The position numbers and the translations under genes are program-made. The notes under the pieces are model-generated. The model was not told the origin of the DNA and searched no databases. It saw only the letters and a list, made by a program, of their open reading frames with translations. Below are positions 13,666-23,310 of a stretch of 64,000 bases of DNA, in pieces (the first letter of the stretch is position 1; every line of letters begins with the position of its first letter). The stretch comes from Paenibacillus lignilyticus (lineage in GTDB: Bacteria; Bacillota; Bacilli; Paenibacillales; Paenibacillaceae): positions 434,001 to 498,000 of the forward strand of contig NZ_JAGKSP010000001.1 of NCBI RefSeq assembly GCF_017942085.1. The letters are read 5' to 3'.

Positions 13666-15855
13666 CTACGCTTGTGCCGTAAATCGATATACCGTGCTGT
13701 AAAAATCGCCATGCGGATTGGATTTGGCTACACCGGCATACATCAGCTCGTCGCCGAAGGCAACCTCGTCCGTTCCAATCCAGGCATAGCTGTAATCGCT
13801 GCGCAGTCCTTTAAGCTTCAGCCTGCTAAGCGGCGCATTCGGCTCATTAAGCTCGACAACATGGACGACCAGCACTTCACGCTGATCCGGCGACACGAAC
13901 ATCCAAGCCGTCTCGTTGCCCTCGAACGGGCTCAGGAGCCTGTAGAAGGTGCCGTACTGAACCAGCTCGCGCACTTCCTTCACGAGCTCGACTTGGCGTT
14001 TCACTTCTTCCTTCTCCGCTTCCGTAAATACCGTCAAATCAAGCTCATAACCGAAATTGCCGGACATCGCCACATCCCCTCGCGTCTTCAGCGGCGTAAC
14101 ACGGCCAACCTGATGGTTCGGCGATGCCGACACATGGGCGCCCATCGAACTGATCGGGTACACGATGCTTGTGCCGTATTGAATCTTCAGCCTGCTGATC
14201 GCGTCGGAGTTATCGCTTGTCCAGGTTTGCGGCATATAGTACAGCATGCCGGGATCGAAGCGGCCGCCGCCGCCGGAGCAGCTCTCAAACAGAACATGCG
14301 GGAATGCAGCCGTAATTTGCTCCAGCACGTTATACAGTCCAAGCATGTAACGGTGCGCCGTTTCACGCTGGCGTTCCGCCGGCAGCAGCGCCGAGCCGAT
14401 CTCCGACATGTTGCGGTTCATATCCCATTTCACGTACGTGATCGGAGCGCTCTTCAGAATCGAGCCTACCGCCTCGATAATGTAAGTCTGAACGTCTTCG
14501 CGGGAGAGGTCGAGAATGAGCTGCTTTCTGCCCTCAGAACGGCGGCGTCCCGGGACATGCAGACACCAATCCGGATGCGCGCGATAGAGATCGCTGTCCG
14601 GCGATACCATCTCGGGCTCAAACCATAGGCCGAACTGCAAGCCGTGGCTGCGCACGCGCTCAGCCAAATCCTCCAAGCCCTGCGGCAGCTTCTTCGGATC
14701 GACGATCCAATCGCCTAGCGAGCAGTTATCGCCGTCGCGCTTGCCGAACCAGCCGTCATCGAGCACGAACAGCTCCAGTCCGAGCTCGCTGCCCGCTTTG
14801 GCAATCGCTTCGATTTTGTCGGCGTTAAAGTTAAAGTACGTCGCTTCCCAGTTGTTGACCAGGATGGGTCTTACCGCATCGCGGAAAGCGCCGCGGCACA
14901 GGCGAGTGCGGTACAATTCGTGGTACGTATGAGACATGGCCCCCAAGCCGGCCGAGGAGTAGACCATAACGGCTTCCGGAGTTTGGAACGAGGCTCCCGG
15001 CTCCAATCGCCATGAGAAATCAAACGGATTAATACCCATATAGGCGCGTGCCGTATGGTACTGATCCACCTCGACGCCTGCTGTGAAGCTGCCGCTGTAC
15101 ACCAAACTGAAGCCATATACGTCGCCATGATCTTCAGTCGCGCCTTCGCCAAGCAGCGCGAAGAACGGATTGTTGGCGTGGCTGCTTGATCCGCGGCGGC
15201 TCTCGATAGCCTGTACGCCCGGCGTAAGCGCGCGCTTATGGATATAACGCTCACGCGCCCATGTGCCCGATAGCTGCAGCAACTCGAATCCATCATGCGG
15301 CAGATCGACGCTGACGCTGAGCGCTCTGGTCAACTGCATAACGGATGGGCTGTCATTCGCGATCCGGGCGGAACGAATGACCGCGTCGAACGCCTCAAAC
15401 ACCGTATAGGAAAGTTCAACGGTAAGTCCGGCAAGCTTGTCCGCCAAGGTGACGATTAACGTCTGCGCTTCCTCATCGGATTCCGCATAAACGGCAGGCA
15501 GTCCTTCCAGCGCCGGTTTGCCGTTAACGATACGATGCGAGACGTAGAGCAATTCCGTGACGGTTGTCCCGTTGGCAAGCTGCACCGCATAGGCCGGGTT
15601 TCTCAGATCGCTGGAACCATAGCCGGGATATTCCTGCGGAAGCGTATCGAGTGAAATCGTACGGTCTTCCGGAATTGGATTCGGACTGAACGAACACCGT
15701 TCCATGCGTTGCAGCAGGCGCGAAGCATCCGGATTAGTAAGCTTGCGACCCCAATAGAGATGAGTCGGGAACCCTTCCAATGCTTGGAAAACATAGCTCG
15801 TGGAACGAGTCTGAAGGTGAAAGAGATTGGTAGCGGATTGATAAATAATCGACAT
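13666..15855 (-). CDS. GH36 alpha-galactosidase
   Basis: This is a 729-residue cytoplasmic alpha-galactosidase of family GH36. The N-terminal beta-sandwich (about 1-330) is followed by a TIM barrel (LFVLDDGWFGKRDGDN, GLWFEPEMVSPDS) and a C-terminal beta domain. The nucleophile Asp is in YVKWDMNR and the acid/base Asp in TSDNSDA. It is likely to release galactose from melibiose, raffinose or galactomannan side chains. AAGGGAG precedes the ATG. It stands alone with its own leader (154-base upstream gap containing a small hairpin), and no permease is adjacent. It complements the GH4 enzyme nearby. Confidence 0.92.
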   Translation of the reverse strand: MSIIYQSATNLFHLQTRSTSYVFQALEGFPTHLYWGRKLTNPDASRLLQRMERCSFSPNPIPEDRTISLDTLPQEYPGYGSSDLRNPAYAVQLANGTTVTELLYVSHRIVNGKPALEGLPAVYAESDEEAQTLIVTLADKLAGLTVELSYTVFEAFDAVIRSARIANDSPSVMQLTRALSVSVDLPHDGFELLQLSGTWARERYIHKRALTPGVQAIESRRGSSSHANNPFFALLGEGATEDHGDVYGFSLVYSGSFTAGVEVDQYHTARAYMGINPFDFSWRLEPGASFQTPEAVMVYSSAGLGAMSHTYHELYRTRLCRGAFRDAVRPILVNNWEATYFNFNADKIEAIAKAGSELGLELFVLDDGWFGKRDGDNCSLGDWIVDPKKLPQGLEDLAERVRSHGLQFGLWFEPEMVSPDSDLYRAHPDWCLHVPGRRRSEGRKQLILDLSREDVQTYIIEAVGSILKSAPITYVKWDMNRNMSEIGSALLPAERQRETAHRYMLGLYNVLEQITAAFPHVLFESCSGGGGRFDPGMLYYMPQTWTSDNSDAISRLKIQYGTSIVYPISSMGAHVSASPNHQVGRVTPLKTRGDVAMSGNFGYELDLTVFTEAEKEEVKRQVELVKEVRELVQYGTFYRLLSPFEGNETAWMFVSPDQREVLVVHVVELNEPNAPLSRLKLKGLRSDYSYAWIGTDEVAFGDELMYAGVAKSNPHGDFYSTVYRFTAQA

Positions 15856-15907
15856 GAGCAGCTCTCCCTTTTATGGAATAAACGATTCTATTTAAAATTC
15901 GTTTGAA

Positions 15908-15926
15908 ACGACTACACCGCAGTCGT
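15908..15926. promoter_or_regulatory. Small palindrome in the GH36 leader
   Basis: ACGACT and AGTCGT arms with a 7-base gap lie upstream of the GH36 gene, next to a TATACT -10-like hexamer on the minus strand. It is a candidate operator or leader hairpin. Confidence 0.3.
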
Positions 15927-16009
15927 CTACCAGTATAGGGCCTTCTGATCGTTTTCTATATGGATGCTTTTAGCCGTCATATGGATGAATGTAGGATACT
16001 GACCTAAGT

Positions 16010-17152
16010 TTACTTCATCTCGAAAACGCCTGCATGAACGATTTTGAAGGATACGCTCACCTTGAGGTCGTTCTCATGCGGATGCCACCCCCCGGCCGAT
16101 GCCGTCTTCTTCCACTGCGGAAGATGGTAACGATACAGCGTCTCTTCTAAATTAAATAGATCCGCACCTTGTTTAACCCCGGCTATGTAAGTCTGATTAA
16201 TCTCGGTTCGGATCATCTCTCGGATGTGCACTTCAAGCTGCGAAAGTGTCAGCGAGTTGCCCATTTCAGTCAATTCGCCTTTTGCTTTCACCTGCAGTTC
16301 GAATGTCGGCCGGCCATTGTTCATCCTTACTTTTTTCTTCACTTTCATATGCTTGATCGTAACGACATCGGTGCCATCCCCTTTGTTCTGCACCGCATAA
16401 ACCGCTCGTTTAAAACGATTACTCGCCCAACGAACACCTAACGATTGTTTCAGTGGCAAATAAACCGGCTTTCTCTTGCCCTTGAACGCAAATACGCCTT
16501 CCAGCTCCTGCACGGTTATTGGTTTTGTATTCTCATGCCAAGTGTCTTTCGTCACACCAACGCTAGGCAGCAGTGCGGTAACCGCCTTCTCGTTATAATC
16601 CGCAACGAATGTCTGCATCGTAACCGGCGGCACCGAACTGCTCTGTTTCGCCTGTGTAAGAGGGCTGTATATGAGGCTGTACATCTGAGATAGATTAAAG
16701 AAAGCACTCGAGGTCAGCAATTCCATCATCTCGCCTCGCGTACCGAAAATCCACGAGGTATATCTGGTGACGCGTACGCGATTGACGGCATCCAAGATTT
16801 CATTCATTTTGGCCATCGCCGGTTCACGAACAATAACGACCTTTACTTGCTCGAAATTAAGCGTGCTTTGCGTCGCGATGGCAATTTGATTGGTTGCGGT
16901 ATGGACGCTCTTCCCGCGGCCAATCCCTACCCAAACAGAAGGGTTCGTGGATTTGGGGCTCTCCGATTTTGCAATGGAAGAGAAGTCCAGCGTCTGCACG
17001 CTTACCACAAACTGCCCATCCTGATAGTCAATTCCCATTGCGGTGACAAACGCTTGCGCGCTAAGATCGGTCGTATCTCCGCAACCGCTCAGCATGCACG
17101 TCAGCAACAGCGTTGGCAGCAACAGCAACAGCGCCTTGCTTAGCCTAGTCAT
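16010..17152 (-). CDS. gerC: Ger(x)C family spore germination lipoprotein
   Basis: This 380-residue protein is the C subunit of a gerA-type germinant receptor. A signal peptide ends in a lipobox LSGC (about residues 20-24 from the chosen start), so it is anchored on the outer face of the inner spore membrane. The N-terminal GMDY-like MGIDYQDGQFVVSVQTLDFS and the C-terminal HIREMIRTEINQTY motif are family-typical. The ATG at 17152 overlaps the TGA of the A-subunit gene as ATGA, implying translational coupling. A 14-residue longer reading is possible but lacks a proper signal peptide. Confidence 0.9.
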   Translation of the reverse strand: MTRLSKALLLLLPTLLLTCMLSGCGDTTDLSAQAFVTAMGIDYQDGQFVVSVQTLDFSSIAKSESPKSTNPSVWVGIGRGKSVHTATNQIAIATQSTLNFEQVKVVIVREPAMAKMNEILDAVNRVRVTRYTSWIFGTRGEMMELLTSSAFFNLSQMYSLIYSPLTQAKQSSSVPPVTMQTFVADYNEKAVTALLPSVGVTKDTWHENTKPITVQELEGVFAFKGKRKPVYLPLKQSLGVRWASNRFKRAVYAVQNKGDGTDVVTIKHMKVKKKVRMNNGRPTFELQVKAKGELTEMGNSLTLSQLEVHIREMIRTEINQTYIAGVKQGADLFNLEETLYRYHLPQWKKTASAGGWHPHENDLKVSVSFKIVHAGVFEMK

Positions 17153-18573
17153 GATACATTTCGCTTGGCGCGGTATTTCCAAGGCAGCTGCCAAACCGCG
17201 GTAAGCATTTTCTTAAACTGGAAAGGAGCAATCGGCTTTAAGAACGGCATTCCAAACGACTCCAGCGTACAGTAATAGAGCATGACCGAAAACAGAGATA
17301 GAAAGAAACCAAACAGCCCCAAAAACGCGGCGGCTATAATGATATAAAAACGAATGACGGTGACCGAGCCGTTCAGCGATTGGTTTACGAGTGTAAACGT
17401 CGAAACGGCCGTTACAGCTGTAATGACCAGCATGGTCGGTGACGTTAAACCAGCTCGTATGGCAGCATCACCCACGATGAGCCCTCCAACAACCGTAACC
17501 GTCTGACCGACTGCCCGCGGCAGTCGTACCCCGGCTTCACGGAACATTTCAAACATCAGCATCATCATAATCAGCTCCATCTGCGGACTGAGAGGCAATC
17601 CAATTCTGGACATCGTTACCGTGGCAAGCAGCGCAAACGGTATTTGATCATTATTGAAGGCAAGCAAGCCCAGCCAGAAGCCGGGAAGCGTGCCGGCTAT
17701 GAAAAAGCTGATAAACCGCAGTGTTCTTTCAAAGGCGACGAAGTAGAACGGCTGATACGCATCCTCCGGGGATTTGACCAACAAGGAAACATTAACCGGA
17801 GCGATCAATGCTGCCGGGCTGCCATCCACAAGAATAGCAATGCGTCCGTTCATCAAGGACTGGACGACGAAGTCCGGCCTTCCCACGTATTCGATAAGCG
17901 GCACGAATGCAATGGATCGGTCTGAGATGATGTCTTCCAGCTCTCCGGCTCCATGCAAGGCTGCAATATGAACCCCGTTCAGTCTCGTTCTCGCCTCATC
18001 TATGACGCTCTGCGAAGTAATGCCCTGCATGGAAAGCAAACAAATCTTCGTCTGCGACTCCGTTCCGATCGTGAACCACTCTGCGTGCATCTTCGGTGTG
18101 CGCAGCCGTTTTCGGATAAGCGCCAAATTGGTTACAATCTCTTCGACGAACCCATCGCGAGGCCCCTTTACCGACAATTCCAGCGTTGATTCTTCCGGGC
18201 TTCGTCCCGGCTGATGCGAACAATCGATGGCATAAAAGTGCTCGCTTTCCCACTTCCATATAATGACATGTCCGGAGAACAAACTTTCGAACAGCTTTTT
18301 CCCCTCGGGTCCCGGTTCTAATCTTGTGATAAGCGGGCTCTTCTCCGGATCGATCTGCAAACGGCTTTCATCTGACCCAAGCAGATTCTGCAAAAGATTA
18401 GTATCAATCATTCCGCCGGAATACATCATTGTAAAATGCTCGAGCTCACCGGTTCCGCCCAGATCGCGCTGTAATTGGTGGATTTCCACATCTCCGCATC
18501 TGCTGACTGCCTCATGCAGCCATTCAGAGGTTATTGGCTGCTCCGGTTTCAGCTCGTTGTTGCGACTTTTCAT
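17149..18573 (-). CDS. gerA: GerA family spore germination protein (A subunit)
   Basis: This 474-residue protein is the A subunit of a germinant receptor. It has a large hydrophilic N-terminal domain (about 1-280, with FVEEIVTNLALIRKRLRTP and VGRPDFVVQSLMNGRIAILVDGSP). Four to five membrane helices (about 290-440) carry the conserved PLSPQMELIMMMLMFEMFREAGVRLP region. The A subunit acts with B and C in sensing germinants in the dormant spore. The ATG at 18573 is chosen for its AAGGAGGG, and it overlaps the end of the preceding B-subunit gene by about 50 bases. Subunit order here is B, A, C. Confidence 0.92.
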   Translation of the reverse strand: MKSRNNELKPEQPITSEWLHEAVSRCGDVEIHQLQRDLGGTGELEHFTMMYSGGMIDTNLLQNLLGSDESRLQIDPEKSPLITRLEPGPEGKKLFESLFSGHVIIWKWESEHFYAIDCSHQPGRSPEESTLELSVKGPRDGFVEEIVTNLALIRKRLRTPKMHAEWFTIGTESQTKICLLSMQGITSQSVIDEARTRLNGVHIAALHGAGELEDIISDRSIAFVPLIEYVGRPDFVVQSLMNGRIAILVDGSPAALIAPVNVSLLVKSPEDAYQPFYFVAFERTLRFISFFIAGTLPGFWLGLLAFNNDQIPFALLATVTMSRIGLPLSPQMELIMMMLMFEMFREAGVRLPRAVGQTVTVVGGLIVGDAAIRAGLTSPTMLVITAVTAVSTFTLVNQSLNGSVTVIRFYIIIAAAFLGLFGFFLSLFSVMLYYCTLESFGMPFLKPIAPFQFKKMLTAVWQLPWKYRAKRNVS

Positions 18574-19660
18574 CAAGGCCGCCCTCCTTCGGTACTCCTT
18601 TGAACGATAACAACCATAACCACGTGGTCACGAATACAATGATCCCGATATCCAGGATAAAGGTAAGCTGGACGATCGACTGTGCAGCGTTTAGATGTGC
18701 TAAGAGGATTTTGCATAGCACGATATAAATCAAACTTACCGTAACGATGAAGGTCAACCGCGCCTTCGGTTTACGCAGCGGGATTAGTTCTAACACAAGT
18801 GCTATTCCAAGCGAAATCCTTACGAATGCTCCGGAAATCCATTGATATATGGCGAAGAAATCAACATGCTCGACATACTTCCCAATGGACACGAGCCGCC
18901 ACTGCGAGAATGCCGGATAAAGCAGCTTATCCGCTTCAACGGGCCCGAACTCGGTAATGGCGCCTATAGCCGGCCCCAGCATGAGCAGCATAATAAAGCA
19001 AAGCTGCAGAAGCAGCTGCCAATTCTTCATCATGCCGCTGAAATAGTGCTGTATAAACAAAAGCATGAACAGCTCCATCAAACAGCTGGCGGCGTAAACG
19101 GCGCCTTGCAGCGGAACAAACCACCCGTTCTCCATCATCGGAAGCAAGAGCGCGTAATTCTTGTTCGGCATATTGGCGCTCATGACGAAATCACCCAGAA
19201 AAACGACTCCGGGCAGCAGCAAGCAAGACATATAAGCGATGGCCCGCAATCCATTCCAAACCGCAAAACCAATCAACGTCATGAAACAGATCATCACGAC
19301 CAGTTGAGGCGTTTCCGGTAAATACGTGGAGGATGTCCACGAGGTGGTCTGAATAAAAGATTGAAAGCTCGTGTGCAGAAGGAAGAGAATAACAGGCGAA
19401 ATAAGGATCCAAGCACCGAATGGGGATAACCGCGTTCGTAGCCACTGCCTTAAATTAATTTGTTTCGTCCGCTTCATCGTTCCGGTAATGAAAACCGTTG
19501 CCCACGGTACGAGTACAACTAAGGCGATAATGCCGCACATCCATGCATCCCTGCCGCATTGTTCAAGCACGGTCGGCAGCAGGATGACATGAGACGAAAG
19601 CCCGACCGATAAGGTCAGCATCATGAATACCGGCCAGAAGCCGAGTGATTTTTCCTTCAT
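18524..19660 (-). CDS. gerB: GerAB/ArcD/ProY family germination permease (B subunit)
   Basis: This 378-residue protein has about ten membrane helices and belongs to the APC-related GerB family, the subunit thought to bind the germinant. The N-terminus reads MKEKSLGFWPVFMML, as in relatives. The ATG at 19660 has GGAGGG upstream; a longer reading from 19741 would extend into the fucU terminator region. It is the first gene of a B-A-C operon. No sigma-G promoter was obvious in the short upstream gap, which is mostly taken up by the fucU terminator. Confidence 0.88.
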   Translation of the reverse strand: MKEKSLGFWPVFMMLTLSVGLSSHVILLPTVLEQCGRDAWMCGIIALVVLVPWATVFITGTMKRTKQINLRQWLRTRLSPFGAWILISPVILFLLHTSFQSFIQTTSWTSSTYLPETPQLVVMICFMTLIGFAVWNGLRAIAYMSCLLLPGVVFLGDFVMSANMPNKNYALLLPMMENGWFVPLQGAVYAASCLMELFMLLFIQHYFSGMMKNWQLLLQLCFIMLLMLGPAIGAITEFGPVEADKLLYPAFSQWRLVSIGKYVEHVDFFAIYQWISGAFVRISLGIALVLELIPLRKPKARLTFIVTVSLIYIVLCKILLAHLNAAQSIVQLTFILDIGIIVFVTTWLWLLSFKGVPKEGGLDEKSQQRAETGAANNL

Positions 19661-19711
19661 TGGGGGTCGGGCCCTCCTTCCATTTCGGCATAGTTTTTCC
19701 AAGCCGGCCAC

Positions 19712-19757
19712 AAAAAAACCGACAGCCGCCGATTTATTCATCGGGGCGATCGGTTTA
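19712..19757 (-). terminator. Intrinsic terminator after fucU
   Basis: On the minus strand, AAACCGA/TCGGTTT with an inner CCGAT/ATCGG stem is followed by seven T. It starts 12 bases past the fucU stop and separates the fuc genes from the ger operon. Confidence 0.85.
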
Positions 19758-19768
19758 GTTCGTGCGAG

Positions 19769-20197
19769 TTAGGCGATGACGCCTTTCTTGAGAATGAGAT
19801 TGGCATACAAGGCACTTTCGCTTGTGGCAATAATGGCATAGGCTTTGCGCGCACGATCGTAGAATTCGAAGCGCTCGATCATTTCGAATGTCTCGCTCTT
19901 CCCGGTCCGCTCGCGGATGATCGTTTCGAAGGTGCCCCAGATTGGCGTCTCTGCCTTGTCGCCTGGCACAACCTGCATGAGCGTTACCGGCTTCTCGACG
20001 TATTGATCCAGCGGGAACAATTGCAGAATGGCGTTCAGCACCTCCGGCACATTATGACCATCGCAGCGTACCAAACGCTGTGCGTTGCTGGCTGCCGGGT
20101 AGTTGCCGTCTCCGATGACGATTTCGTCGCCATGGCCCATTTCCATTAAGATCTTGAGCAATTCAGGCGAGATGATGTTAGGTATGCCGTATAACAT
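19769..20197 (-). CDS. fucU: L-fucose mutarotase (RbsD/FucU family)
   Basis: This 142-residue protein interconverts alpha and beta anomers of L-fucose. The N-terminal LLKILMEMGHGDEIVIGDGNYP carries the family His and Asp (MGHGD), and the C-terminal half with ATSESALYANLILKKGV is typical. GGGAGG precedes the ATG. It lies 26 bases downstream of fucI, clearly the second gene of a two-gene operon, and a terminator follows. Confidence 0.92.
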   Translation of the reverse strand: MLYGIPNIISPELLKILMEMGHGDEIVIGDGNYPAASNAQRLVRCDGHNVPEVLNAILQLFPLDQYVEKPVTLMQVVPGDKAETPIWGTFETIIRERTGKSETFEMIERFEFYDRARKAYAIIATSESALYANLILKKGVIA

Positions 20198-20223
20198 GAT
20201 TTATCCTCCCGGTAGTCGTTCTC

Positions 20224-22014
20224 TTATTTGTATAGGGCTCCGAAATTGCTGCATGCGCGATAGTCAGCGCTCTCCGGGTTGTCCGTGCCAAACAGCGACC
20301 AAGCGCGCGGACGGAAAATGTTCTCTTCAGGCACATTGTGCATATTGACCGGAATACGGAGCATGGAAGCGAGTGTGATCAGATCCGCACCGATATGGCC
20401 GTAGCTGATGGAGCCATGGTTCGCGCCCCAATTGTCCATGACATCATACACGCTGCGGAACGCGCCTTTGCCGGTCAGCGTTGGCGCAAACCATGTTGTC
20501 GGCCAAGTCGGATCCGTCCGTTTGTCGAGCGTATCATGGACATGCTCCGGCAGATCGACCGAATACCCCTCTGCGATTTGCAGAACCGGCCCGATCCCCT
20601 TCACCAGATTGATGCGGGACATCGTCATCGGCATACCGCCTCGGGTCAAATAATCCGAAGAATAACCGCCGCCTCGGAAATATTCCAGTGAAGCCGGGCG
20701 CCATGAAGTTGCATCCAAGCAGCGCTGCGCTTCCTCTTCGCTGATTTCCCAGAACGGCTTCATCGCCGGTTTGCCGTCGCGTTCTTGCTGACCGGTGCCG
20801 TCCAGCGTGGCGGGACCGGAATTGATCAGATGCAGAATGCCGTTCTCGGCATGGCCTTCCAAACGATGACCCGTCACGCGTTCAACGGAATCCGGGCTCC
20901 AGAACGTACGCACATCGGCGAAAATTTGAGCCGTATTCGTCAAGAGTGAGCCGAACAGCATCACCGCGCCGTTTAGGCTGTCATTCTCTGTGGCCACGAT
21001 GTAAGGCGCACGAATGCCGTTCCAATCGAAGGAGGAATTGAGCATCGCCTCCAAGAAGTCGCCGTTCGGGAAATGGTCGGTCCACGCCCGCTGCCCCTGG
21101 AAGCCGGAAACGATGGCGTTATGACCCAGCGCTTCTTCGCCGTAACCAAGCTCGTCAAGCCGTGGATTGCCAACCATGAGGTCGCGGGCAATCTGGGTCA
21201 TTTTGACAACCGTCTCCCAATCCTTGTCCTTCTGCTCGCGGGTTGTGCGGATGGAATCCGGATTGTTGTCCGGCCCCTCCAAGCAGTTCTTCTTCACCCA
21301 TTCCAGAGCCAGCTCGTACTCGGCAGGATCATATATGCCCTGTTCCATGCGGCGGACAAACTCTGTCATATCCACATAGTCGGTACGCATGCCGAGGTAT
21401 TCCTGGAAGAAAGCGTCGTTTACGATCGAGCCTGCAATCCCCATCGAAACCGAACCCATGGACAGATACGTCTTGCCTTTCATGTAGGCGACTACAAGAC
21501 CCGCACGGGCAAAGCCGAGCAATTTATCACGAACATCCGACGGAATCGACATATCGCCGGTATCTTGCACTTCATTCCCGTAAATGCCGAACGCGGGAAG
21601 TCCCTTCTGTGCGTAACCGGACAGCACTGCTGCCAGATATACCGCACCCGGACGCTCTGTCCCGTTGAAGCCCCAGACGGCTTTCGGAATGGACGGGTCC
21701 AAATCGATCGTTTCCGTGCCATAACACCAGCAAGGCGTTACCGTGATGGAAACGCCAACATTCTCGCGCGCAAATTTGGTGCCGCAAGCCGCAGCTTCCG
21801 CCACGCCGCCGATGCATGTATCTGCAATAACGCATTCCACCGGTTCTCCGTTTGGATAGCGCAAGTTCTCCGAGAACAATTTTGCTACAGATCTCGCCAT
21901 CTCCATCGTTTGCTCTTCGAGCGATTCGCGGATCCCCTTGCGTCTGCCATCAATTGCGGGTCTAATCCCGATCTTGGGAAATGAGGACTCAAATCGAGTA
22001 CGGATATCTGCCAC
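20224..22014 (-). CDS. fucI: L-fucose isomerase
   Basis: This 596-residue isomerase converts L-fucose to L-fuculose (many also act on D-arabinose). [25 protein letters not shown] is the family N-terminus. Metal-site residues fit TENDSLNG (Glu), [14 protein letters not shown] (Asp) and YGHIGAD (His). The start is read as the GTG at 22014 because GGAGGGG lies six bases upstream; an in-frame ATG at 22029 has no binding site. The promoter is TTGACA-17-TATTTT with a palindromic operator right after the -10 and a cre-like site in the spacer. No fuculokinase or aldolase gene is present in the window. Confidence 0.94.
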   Translation of the reverse strand: MADIRTRFESSFPKIGIRPAIDGRRKGIRESLEEQTMEMARSVAKLFSENLRYPNGEPVECVIADTCIGGVAEAAACGTKFARENVGVSITVTPCWCYGTETIDLDPSIPKAVWGFNGTERPGAVYLAAVLSGYAQKGLPAFGIYGNEVQDTGDMSIPSDVRDKLLGFARAGLVVAYMKGKTYLSMGSVSMGIAGSIVNDAFFQEYLGMRTDYVDMTEFVRRMEQGIYDPAEYELALEWVKKNCLEGPDNNPDSIRTTREQKDKDWETVVKMTQIARDLMVGNPRLDELGYGEEALGHNAIVSGFQGQRAWTDHFPNGDFLEAMLNSSFDWNGIRAPYIVATENDSLNGAVMLFGSLLTNTAQIFADVRTFWSPDSVERVTGHRLEGHAENGILHLINSGPATLDGTGQQERDGKPAMKPFWEISEEEAQRCLDATSWRPASLEYFRGGGYSSDYLTRGGMPMTMSRINLVKGIGPVLQIAEGYSVDLPEHVHDTLDKRTDPTWPTTWFAPTLTGKGAFRSVYDVMDNWGANHGSISYGHIGADLITLASMLRIPVNMHNVPEENIFRPRAWSLFGTDNPESADYRACSNFGALYK

Positions 22015-22045
22015 AGCTAACCCCTCCATTGTCCATGTTTTAAAT

Positions 22046-22063
22046 AATGTTACCGATAACATT
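22046..22063. promoter_or_regulatory. LacI-type operator in front of fucI
   Basis: The palindrome AATGTTA-CCGA-TAACATT (7-bp perfect arms) abuts the fucI -10 box. Symmetry with a central CG and its place between fucI and a divergent LacI-family gene point to repression by that regulator. Confidence 0.7.
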
Positions 22064-22092
22064 AAAATAGCAATGAAACCGCTTGCTGTCAA
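22064..22092 (-). promoter_or_regulatory. fucI promoter with cre-like site in the spacer
   Basis: Minus-strand -35 TTGACA (22087-22092), 17-base spacer and -10 TATTTT (22064-22069). On the plus strand TGAAACCGCTTGCT at 22074-22087 matches the CcpA cre consensus except for one position, suggesting catabolite repression by roadblock or occlusion. Confidence 0.7.
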
Positions 22093-22146
22093 TCCGTTTG
22101 TTGTATATTATTAGTGCATGATTTGTCGACAAGGAGTACGCCTAGC

Positions 22147-23166
22147 ATGGTTACAATCTATGATATTGCGGCACAAGCGAATGTGTCGGCAATGACCGTT
22201 TCGAGAGTTATCAATAACACCGGCAAGATCAGCGAAAAAACCCGTTTGAAGGTCAAAAAGGTGATGGATGAGCTGGGGTATGTGCCTAATCAGATGGCGC
22301 GAAGCCTCGTGCTGCAGCAAACCCGTATCTTATTCCTGCTCATAACGGATATCATGAACCCTTTCTACACGACGCTCGCGCGCGGCGCCGAGGATGCTGC
22401 GCGCAAACACGGGTACCGCCTGCTGTTTGGCAACAGCGACGAGAGCTTGGATAAGGAAGGGGAATATATTAATACGATTCTGACGACACGGGTTGACGGA
22501 GCCCTTCTTGCGCCGGCAGGAGATCCCTCGCTCCCCCACTTGGAACAGCTGCGAAAGCACAATGTGCCGTTCGTTCTCCTCGATCGCGAAGTGCCCGGCA
22601 TCGCTTGCGATATCGTGCTCGGCGACAGCAAGGACGGAGCCCGCTCGTTGGTTGAGCATCTGGTGAAGCAAGGCCATCGCCGTATTGCACTCGTGAACGG
22701 CTCTTCCTCGATCTCAAGCGCTCGTCTTCGATTGCAAGGCTTCCAAGAAGCGATGAAGCTGAACGATCTGACGCTGCGAGAAGAGGATATTCATGAAACC
22801 ACCTTCGGCCCCCATCTGGATGTGGAGGCTATGGGACTATGGATTGATACTATAGTCATGGACTCGATGCCTACGGCCATTATGGCGGGAAACAATGTCC
22901 TTGCAGTCGTCCTGATCCGGCTGCTGCGCGCGCGGGGACTGCGCATACCGGAAGATATTTCGGTTGTCTGCTTCGATGATTTCGGATTAAACTCCGAAGT
23001 GGATCCGTTCATCACGGTGGCCGCCCAGCAAGCCTATCAATTCGGTTATCTCGGCATGCAGATGCTGATTGAGCGGATTCAGGAGCGGAACAGTCCGCCT
23101 CCGTGGAAGCGGATCATGTTGCCGGCGGAGCTCATTGTTCGGCGTTCGGTAAAGACGCAGGGTTAG
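22147..23166 (+). CDS. LacI family transcriptional regulator of the fucose locus
   Basis: This 339-residue regulator has an N-terminal LacI helix-turn-helix and hinge (TIYDIAAQANVSAMTVSRVIN, then YVPNQMARSL) and a periplasmic-binding-like effector domain (LITDIMNPFYTTLARG to the ending PAELIVRRS). It is divergent from fucI across a 132-base gap containing an 18-base palindrome, so it most likely represses fucIU and responds to fucose or fuculose. The ATG at 22147 has AAGGAG nine bases upstream. Confidence 0.9.
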   Translation: MVTIYDIAAQANVSAMTVSRVINNTGKISEKTRLKVKKVMDELGYVPNQMARSLVLQQTRILFLLITDIMNPFYTTLARGAEDAARKHGYRLLFGNSDESLDKEGEYINTILTTRVDGALLAPAGDPSLPHLEQLRKHNVPFVLLDREVPGIACDIVLGDSKDGARSLVEHLVKQGHRRIALVNGSSSISSARLRLQGFQEAMKLNDLTLREEDIHETTFGPHLDVEAMGLWIDTIVMDSMPTAIMAGNNVLAVVLIRLLRARGLRIPEDISVVCFDDFGLNSEVDPFITVAAQQAYQFGYLGMQMLIERIQERNSPPPWKRIMLPAELIVRRSVKTQG

Positions 23167-23310
23167 CGAAATTGGCAGAGGCGGGTGACTGGGCAGCGAT
23201 CGTTACGTTTCCGGCGATCGGCTGTGTCAGTTGCGCGTCTTTTTGGTTTGTCCGTATGACGAGGCTCAACGTATGTTGTGAAATGATGCGAAATGATGTC
23301 GTTTTCCGTA

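Noticed and set aside
13672..14628. 318-codon plus-strand frame opposite the GH36 gene
   Set aside because: Antisense shadow; the GH36 catalytic motifs lie on the other strand.
21073..21984. 303-codon plus-strand frame opposite fucI
   Set aside because: Antisense shadow of a fully conserved isomerase.
23175..23250. GCGATCG/CGATCG repeats after the fucose LacI gene as a terminator
   Set aside because: Pairing is poor and the only T run is well downstream; no convincing stem.
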